Origin: Chitinophaga pinensis
GTDB taxonomy: Bacteria; Bacteroidota; Bacteroidia; Flavobacteriales_D; Crocinitomicaceae
Direction: 5' to 3'
DNA: 11,065 nucleotides
Assembly: GCA_945861175.1 (NCBI GenBank)
Contig: CAMATR010000028.1
Span: 1 to 11,065, forward strand
The notes beneath the pieces are model-generated. The model saw nothing but the letters and a program-made list of their open reading frames with translations. It did no database searches and had not been told where the DNA came from. A program made the position numbers and the translations under genes. Below, in pieces: positions 6,943 through 11,065 of the stretch. Each line of letters opens with the position of its first letter. The stretch's first letter is position 1.

Positions 6943-7632
6943 ATGTCAGATAAATCTCATAAACAATTTCTTTGCTCTAATTGTGAATGGCATAAGTTAT
7001 CACTTTTATCCGATTTCTGTGAGAGGAATGTTCAAGATTCAGATCGACATAGAATTTCGAACCATTACAAAAGGAATCAATCTCTATTTGCAGAAGGAAG
7101 TTATCCTCGAGGTGTTTTTTGTCTCAACCATGGTAAAGTCAAAGTTTTTACACGAGGAGATGAAGGAAAGGAGCAAATAATTCATATTGCAAAAGCCGGC
7201 GAAATAATAGGTTTTAGAGCTATGTTTAGTGGTGGTGAATATAAAGTTTCTGCAACCGCACTTGAGGATTGTACCATATGTTTTATTGGTAAAGAAGAAT
7301 TTTTGAGCATAATTGACACTAATCCAGCAATTAGAAATGATATAATTCGTGAATTGTCAAAAGAGTTAGGTGAGAGAGCAATCTTCATTACTAATATCGC
7401 TCAAAAAACGGTAAGAGAGCGTTTGGCTTTTGCATTGACCATATTAGGAGATGTATACGGTGAAGATCAAATCAATCTTACACGAGAGGACATGGCTAAT
7501 TTTATTGGTATAGCAACGGAAACACTAATTCGCCTTTTGAAGGATTTCAAAGAAGAGGGATTAATTGATATCCATAATCGAAAACTCGAAATAATTTCCA
7601 AAGAGAAACTACTTGTCATCGCGGGCAAGTAA
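6943..7632 (+). CDS. Crp/Fnr-family transcriptional regulator with FNR-like cysteines
   Basis: A 229-residue DNA-binding regulator: cyclic-nucleotide-like beta-barrel sensor (about 37-125), long dimerisation helix (about 126-168, with RERLAFAL at 158-165) and C-terminal winged helix-turn-helix (about 175-225). The HTH is LTREDMANFIGIATETLIRLLKDF (179-202). Glu193 and Arg197 align with FNR Glu209 and Arg213, but FNR Ser212 is Ile196 here, so the target may differ from TTGAT. Cys11 and Cys14 form CxxC near the N-terminus, Cys26 follows, and Cys113 in ALEDCTIC aligns with FNR Cys122 in ALETSMVC. An oxygen- or redox-sensing Fe-S cluster is possible but unproven. The start is the first in-frame ATG after a stop at 6913-6915. 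The gene stands alone and converges with the propeller gene. Confidence 0.88.
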   Translation: MSDKSHKQFLCSNCEWHKLSLLSDFCERNVQDSDRHRISNHYKRNQSLFAEGSYPRGVFCLNHGKVKVFTRGDEGKEQIIHIAKAGEIIGFRAMFSGGEYKVSATALEDCTICFIGKEEFLSIIDTNPAIRNDIIRELSKELGERAIFITNIAQKTVRERLAFALTILGDVYGEDQINLTREDMANFIGIATETLIRLLKDFKEEGLIDIHNRKLEIISKEKLLVIAGK

Positions 7633-7754
7633 TAAAATAACAGAGGAGTAGGGTTTTAAAAACTAAAATTGAATTTCTTGTTATATCCAGTAATACGTAG
7701 TTTGCAAATTATTAAATAATTCATGGTCATTGATTCATCGAATTTTTTTGAAGT
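7633..7754. other. Convergent intergenic spacer without a strong terminator
   Basis: These 122 bases lie between the stops of the Crp/Fnr-type gene and the convergent propeller gene. The only dyad seen is AT-only: AATTAT (7707-7712) and ATAATT (7716-7721) around TAA, which could be a weak bidirectional stop signal. A seven-T run is at 7743-7749. No gene is visible. Confidence 0.4.
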
Positions 7755-8996
7755 TTATCGGATAAGTAATTTATTCATCAAAATGCCATTATTAGAAATC
7801 AATTGAACTGAATAGATGCCACTCAATAAATTCGGCAAAACTATTTCATTATCGAATTCAATTCCATTTGACTGAAAGATAATTTTCCCTTGATTATCAA
7901 GAATAAGAATTTCTTTTAATGGAGCAGAGGACACCACTTTAATTACTGAATTTCCTTCCGTAGGATTTGGAAATATTTCTGTTTTATTAATCTTTTGATC
8001 ACTAGTTCCAAGCGCACTTTCGTTAAGACGCACAAGTCCCTTAGAATATGTACCAATCCATACATAGCCTGATGAATCCTTTTCCAAAGAAAGAATGTGA
8101 TCATCCGGCAGGGAGGAGTTGTCAGTTGTATAATTTAGCCAGTCGTTCATTTTAGTTCGAATAGATAAACCGTTGAGATGAGTACCGAGATAAAAGTTTT
8201 GCTCTTTGTCAAGCTTCATTGTTGTGAGGCTATTTGTTGGGATACCAGAATTTGTAACATTGAAGGCTATCCAAATTTGATTGCCGGCATCTGTAAATAA
8301 ACCTTGAGATGTAGATGCATACCATGGATTACCCAGTTTGTCGATTTGAACGGTAATACATGAGTTGTCAGGAGTTCCGTTGTTAAGTAAAGTGTAATTA
8401 TTTAGGATGTTATCTTGCATATAAAGCAACCCACCATTGATTGTTCCAATATGCATCATTTGATTTTTACCTTCGGCAATGCTTGTAATGTTATTAGACA
8501 AAAGGCCGGCATTAGCGGTAGTCCAAGTTTGCCAAGTATTACCATCGAATTTAGCAAGACCCTCAATAGTACCGATCCATTTATTACCAAGAGAATCTAC
8601 TTTTATAGCACGAATAAAATCATTCGGAATACCAGAATTAGCAGTGTTAAATTGTGTCCAAATGCTTCCATCAAAGTTAAAGAGACCTCCAAATGTTGTA
8701 CCTATCCAGACTATGTTCTCTTCATCTACTTCAATTGAACGAATGCTATTGTCCGTTAATCCAGAATTACTTGTATTATAAATGGTCCATTCATTTCCTT
8801 CTAATTTTGCTAGTCCCCAATCTGTTCCAATCCATAAATTATTTTGTCGATCAACCTTGAGGCATTGAATGGTATTATTTGGCAGAAGGGAATTTATTTC
8901 GTTGTAGATTGTCCATTCAGATGTGATTTGAGAATAAAAAAAACTTCCGCTGAAATAAAACAGCGGAAGCAGAAAATATTTTTGAAAAAAAATCAT
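7755..8996 (-). CDS. Secreted seven-repeat beta-propeller protein with T9SS type A sorting domain
   Basis: A 413-residue secreted or surface protein. Residues 1-23 are a signal peptide with hydrophobic core YFLLPLFYF and end ...FFYSQ. Seven repeats of about 42-44 residues follow (roughly 27-67, 69-110, 111-152, 153-195, 196-238, 239-282, 283-326). Each has an opening W/Y-x-x-Y/F strand, an N-S-G/L-(I/L)-P/T-x-N turn and a closing WIGT-x-x-GL strand, the pattern of two-component-regulator propeller (Reg_prop) repeats. Seven fit one closed seven-bladed propeller. Residues about 339-413 form a T9SS type A domain starting at IFPNPTEG. Unlike hybrid sensors with these repeats, there is no membrane helix, kinase or HTH, so it is a stand-alone extracellular binding protein of unknown ligand. 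I chose the ATG at 8996, one base after the previous stop, over a TTG at 9005 that overlaps it. Both keep the signal peptide. Confidence 0.85.
   Translation of the reverse strand: MIFFQKYFLLPLFYFSGSFFYSQITSEWTIYNEINSLLPNNTIQCLKVDRQNNLWIGTDWGLAKLEGNEWTIYNTSNSGLTDNSIRSIEVDEENIVWIGTTFGGLFNFDGSIWTQFNTANSGIPNDFIRAIKVDSLGNKWIGTIEGLAKFDGNTWQTWTTANAGLLSNNITSIAEGKNQMMHIGTINGGLLYMQDNILNNYTLLNNGTPDNSCITVQIDKLGNPWYASTSQGLFTDAGNQIWIAFNVTNSGIPTNSLTTMKLDKEQNFYLGTHLNGLSIRTKMNDWLNYTTDNSSLPDDHILSLEKDSSGYVWIGTYSKGLVRLNESALGTSDQKINKTEIFPNPTEGNSVIKVVSSAPLKEILILDNQGKIIFQSNGIEFDNEIVLPNLLSGIYSVQLISNNGILMNKLLIR
8936..8969 (-). terminator. Intrinsic terminator-like hairpin inside the propeller signal-peptide codons
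   Basis: On the minus strand, CTTCCGCTG (8969-8961) and CAGCGGAAG (8952-8944) form a perfect, GC-rich 9-bp stem with the eight-base loop TTTTATTT. Eight T follow directly (8943-8936). This is the standard layout of a Rho-independent terminator, placed 29 bases after the lysyl oxidase stop codon. It also encodes residues 10-21 of the downstream protein, whose Phe codons supply the T-run. On the plus strand no T-run follows the stem, so it is directional. Confidence 0.72.
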
Positions 8997-8997
8997 T

Positions 8998-11065
8998 TTA
9001 GTCAACTACAACGCGAGTTGTGTAGTTTTTCCCTTCAAATAAAATATTAAATAAGTAAACTCCTTTTGAAAGAGATTTCTTATCTACTTTGAACGAATTC
9101 AAACCTTCTTTATGGTCAATAGTTTCTGAATAAACTTTTTGTCCAAGTAAGTTCAAGAGTTCAACATTCATTGTTCCTGAATGGTCCGTTGTAAATTGAA
9201 CATTAAACTGGCCATTATTAGGATTCGGCGCGACTTTTAAAGATCGTTGAAAAGAAATATTTTCTCCGATTGATGCACAGCTTTGAACAACTGCTTGAAC
9301 AGGCACCATTTCGCTTGCACAAGTGCTGTTGGTTGTCAGAATTTCCCAATCGTAGAAGTAGTAGTAATAGGAAGCTCCCGCAGAAGCTCCGGTTATACTT
9401 AGAATTCCTGGTAGTTCATAGGGATAAGTTGCACTGTTGTTATTTCTGTATAAACCAGTTGTACCAATATTTTTACCGACTAATCTTAAATTCGAATCAA
9501 TAGGTACTGAGAAATTTAAATCTACTCGACTTTGTCCAGCGGGAACAGCAACGGTCGTAGTTGCTAAAACACTCGCGTTTTGATCCTGCAGTTGAACAGT
9601 GATATTTCCTGCCGATTGTGAATAAATCAATGCTGATTTCAAAGTGAAAGGCACAATACTATTGAATATTTCATATTGATCTGAAGTGACATATCCTCCG
9701 CCACCAATACCGTTTGAATAGGGCTCGGTGTTCAATGAATCATTGTATGAATCTTGATTTTGAACGTAATAAGTCGTTGTTGCAGTTAAATTAGGTGTTG
9801 TGAAATTGCTTCCTGTTCCAACAAGAATGCCTTGATCATCGAACCAAGAAACAGTTCCCGTTGCAGTTGCGGATAAATCCATACTTCCAGAAATACAAAC
9901 AGTATCGCCAATCGCAGCAGGTGCAGTTGGAGCAACAGTATTTACCACAAATGGTTCAGAACTATTCGTGCCACAATGATTACTTACATTACAAGTATAT
10001 GAGCCAGGTTGATTAACAGTAATGGATTGTGTTGTTTCTCCCGTTGACCATGTAAAACTTGATCCCGCTGTCGCAGTTAGCGTAATGTTTTCTCCCGAAC
10101 AAAGATTGTGAGAGTTGTTTGAAGAAATTACAGGATTAGCACCTGAACCAGCAGGGCTTTGATTCGTTAAAGTTATTGGTACAGCAGTGAAATTATTGGT
10201 TTCATCTTCCTCTAAGAAAATATTGTTTATGTCTGCTTCAAGCACAATGTAGTAGTCACCATTACATGTGTTTGGTGGAATATTAATCCACATACCATCT
10301 AAATGTTTGCCATAAACATCTAACCATCCAGAAGAAATCCCTTGTTCAATAACGGAACAATTGTAATTTCCACCGCCAAGGTTCCAATTTGGAAAGTCGC
10401 TATTATGCAGAGTATTTCCCTCTAAATATACTGTGCTATTATCCCTGCAATCACCGTCATAAGTAGATCCAGGAGTACCACATTGACCAAAATCCATCAA
10501 GCAAAAACCAATCTTCGCTCCAGATCCAACAATCGGCCAATTGAGAGGATTAGGGTCAGATGTTTCCATTCGAAGAGTCATAACTGCCCAGTCGTCAACA
10601 TGGTTGTGACCGTGCGCGGGGTGATAGGTGACATTTCCTGCATACCGATCAATATAACTCATACTATTGCCGCTTTTTTGATATATACGCTGTGTGAGCA
10701 ATTGTTTTGGATTCAAGTAGCCATTGGGACAAGTAAATGCTCCAGAGGACTCTACATTAAATACAGTGTCATTCCCGCAAAGAAATGTTCTTTTTCCGTT
10801 ATCATTTTGTCCCCTCACTGTGAAAGAACCGTGTCCTATGTTTGGTGTGGTTCCAGTTATACGAAGTCTGCCATTGTCTGGACCTTGACCAGTATAATTA
10901 GTTCCTGCACCGGATTGAGGATATTCTGTGAAACCGTTGTTACTAATTCCTTGCCATGAAGCAGTTATATCGGGTAACAATAAACAATTTGAGGTCCCAT
11001 CTTCACAAACGCAAGAGGTTGCGTTTGTTGTCGTGCACTGCGAAAAAAGATGAAAAGTCAAAAAG
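8998..11065 (-). CDS. Secreted lysyl oxidase-domain protein with Ig-like modules and T9SS sorting domain, 5' partial
   Basis: Probable copper amine oxidase of the lysyl oxidase (LOX) family, turning protein lysine epsilon-amines into aldehydes outside the cell. The frame is open to the window edge; the visible start reads as the end of a signal peptide (FLTFHLFSQ), so the true start is just beyond. Numbering from the TTG at 11061: LOX domain about 65-296, with the copper motif HPAHGHNH (147-154), FCLMD (186-190), and C-terminal GDYYIVLEADIN and EEDETNN like the LOX core. Lys183 (GAKIGFC) and Tyr250 (LDVYGKHLDG) align with the lysine and tyrosine that form the LTQ cofactor in animal LOX. Then two Ig-like modules (about 311-374 and 380-435), a beta-rich region (about 440-595) and a T9SS type A domain (about 605-687, starting APNPNNG). 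Substrate unknown. It is one base upstream of the propeller gene. Confidence 0.82.
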   Translation of the reverse strand, partial: FLTFHLFSQCTTTNATSCVCEDGTSNCLLLPDITASWQGISNNGFTEYPQSGAGTNYTGQGPDNGRLRITGTTPNIGHGSFTVRGQNDNGKRTFLCGNDTVFNVESSGAFTCPNGYLNPKQLLTQRIYQKSGNSMSYIDRYAGNVTYHPAHGHNHVDDWAVMTLRMETSDPNPLNWPIVGSGAKIGFCLMDFGQCGTPGSTYDGDCRDNSTVYLEGNTLHNSDFPNWNLGGGNYNCSVIEQGISSGWLDVYGKHLDGMWINIPPNTCNGDYYIVLEADINNIFLEEDETNNFTAVPITLTNQSPAGSGANPVISSNNSHNLCSGENITLTATAGSSFTWSTGETTQSITVNQPGSYTCNVSNHCGTNSSEPFVVNTVAPTAPAAIGDTVCISGSMDLSATATGTVSWFDDQGILVGTGSNFTTPNLTATTTYYVQNQDSYNDSLNTEPYSNGIGGGGYVTSDQYEIFNSIVPFTLKSALIYSQSAGNITVQLQDQNASVLATTTVAVPAGQSRVDLNFSVPIDSNLRLVGKNIGTTGLYRNNNSATYPYELPGILSITGASAGASYYYYFYDWEILTTNSTCASEMVPVQAVVQSCASIGENISFQRSLKVAPNPNNGQFNVQFTTDHSGTMNVELLNLLGQKVYSETIDHKEGLNSFKVDKKSLSKGVYLFNILFEGKNYTTRVVVD

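Noticed and set aside
6688..7180. Two plus-strand open frames between the desulfurase and the regulator
   Set aside because: The first is low-complexity F/I/K-rich from T- and A-runs; the second mostly overlaps the Crp/Fnr-type gene in a different frame. Neither has a recognisable domain.
10483..10959. 158-codon plus-strand open frame opposite the lysyl oxidase domain
   Set aside because: It is antisense to conserved catalytic motifs, and its translation has no coherent domain.
1..11065. A novel defence or mobile system
   Set aside because: No nuclease, helicase, transposase, integrase, toxin-antitoxin, reverse transcriptase, CRISPR repeat or target-site duplication was seen. Gene content is core metabolic and surface proteins.

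Overview
The window is AT-rich DNA from a member of the Bacteroidota, most likely Flavobacteriales. The evidence is two secreted proteins ending in type IX secretion (T9SS) sorting domains, a fused ResB-CcsA cytochrome c assembly protein, a BshB1-type bacillithiol enzyme, Bacteroidota-style -7 promoter boxes (TAnnTTTG) and start codons with AT-rich leaders rather than Shine-Dalgarno sequences. Eight protein genes are supported; the first and last run off the window edges. No tRNA, rRNA, CRISPR array, insertion sequence or phage gene was seen.

Left part (1-3802, plus strand): the 3' part of a large CcsBA-type haem exporter/cytochrome c synthase, then a 181-base gap holding a hairpin with a T-run and a -7 box, then bshB1, a zinc-dependent deacetylase of bacillithiol synthesis. 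The gap also carries a start-less 39-codon open frame on the minus strand that may be a gene remnant.

Middle (3810-6529, minus strand): a compact three-gene unit transcribed leftwards: cysteine desulfurase, then a GT4 glycosyltransferase (19-base gap), then a small GreA/GreB-like protein (20-base overlap). It converges on bshB1 with only 7 bases between stop codons. A perfect -7 box lies so close to the desulfurase ATG that a leaderless transcript is possible.

Right part (6530-11065): a 413-base non-coding stretch with several dyads leads into a plus-strand Crp/Fnr-family regulator whose cysteines line up partly with the iron-sulfur ligands of E. coli FNR. It converges with two minus-strand genes for secreted proteins. 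The upstream one, truncated by the window edge, is a lysyl oxidase-domain protein keeping the copper histidines and both residues that form the quinone cofactor, followed by Ig-like modules and a T9SS tail. One base after its stop begins a seven-repeat beta-propeller protein, also with a T9SS tail. A textbook intrinsic terminator (9-bp perfect stem, 8 T) lies inside the signal-peptide codons of this second gene, so read-through between the two may depend on translation.

The strongest leads are the T9SS-exported lysyl oxidase and the terminator embedded in the signal peptide of the propeller gene. The rest looks like ordinary chromosomal housekeeping sequence.
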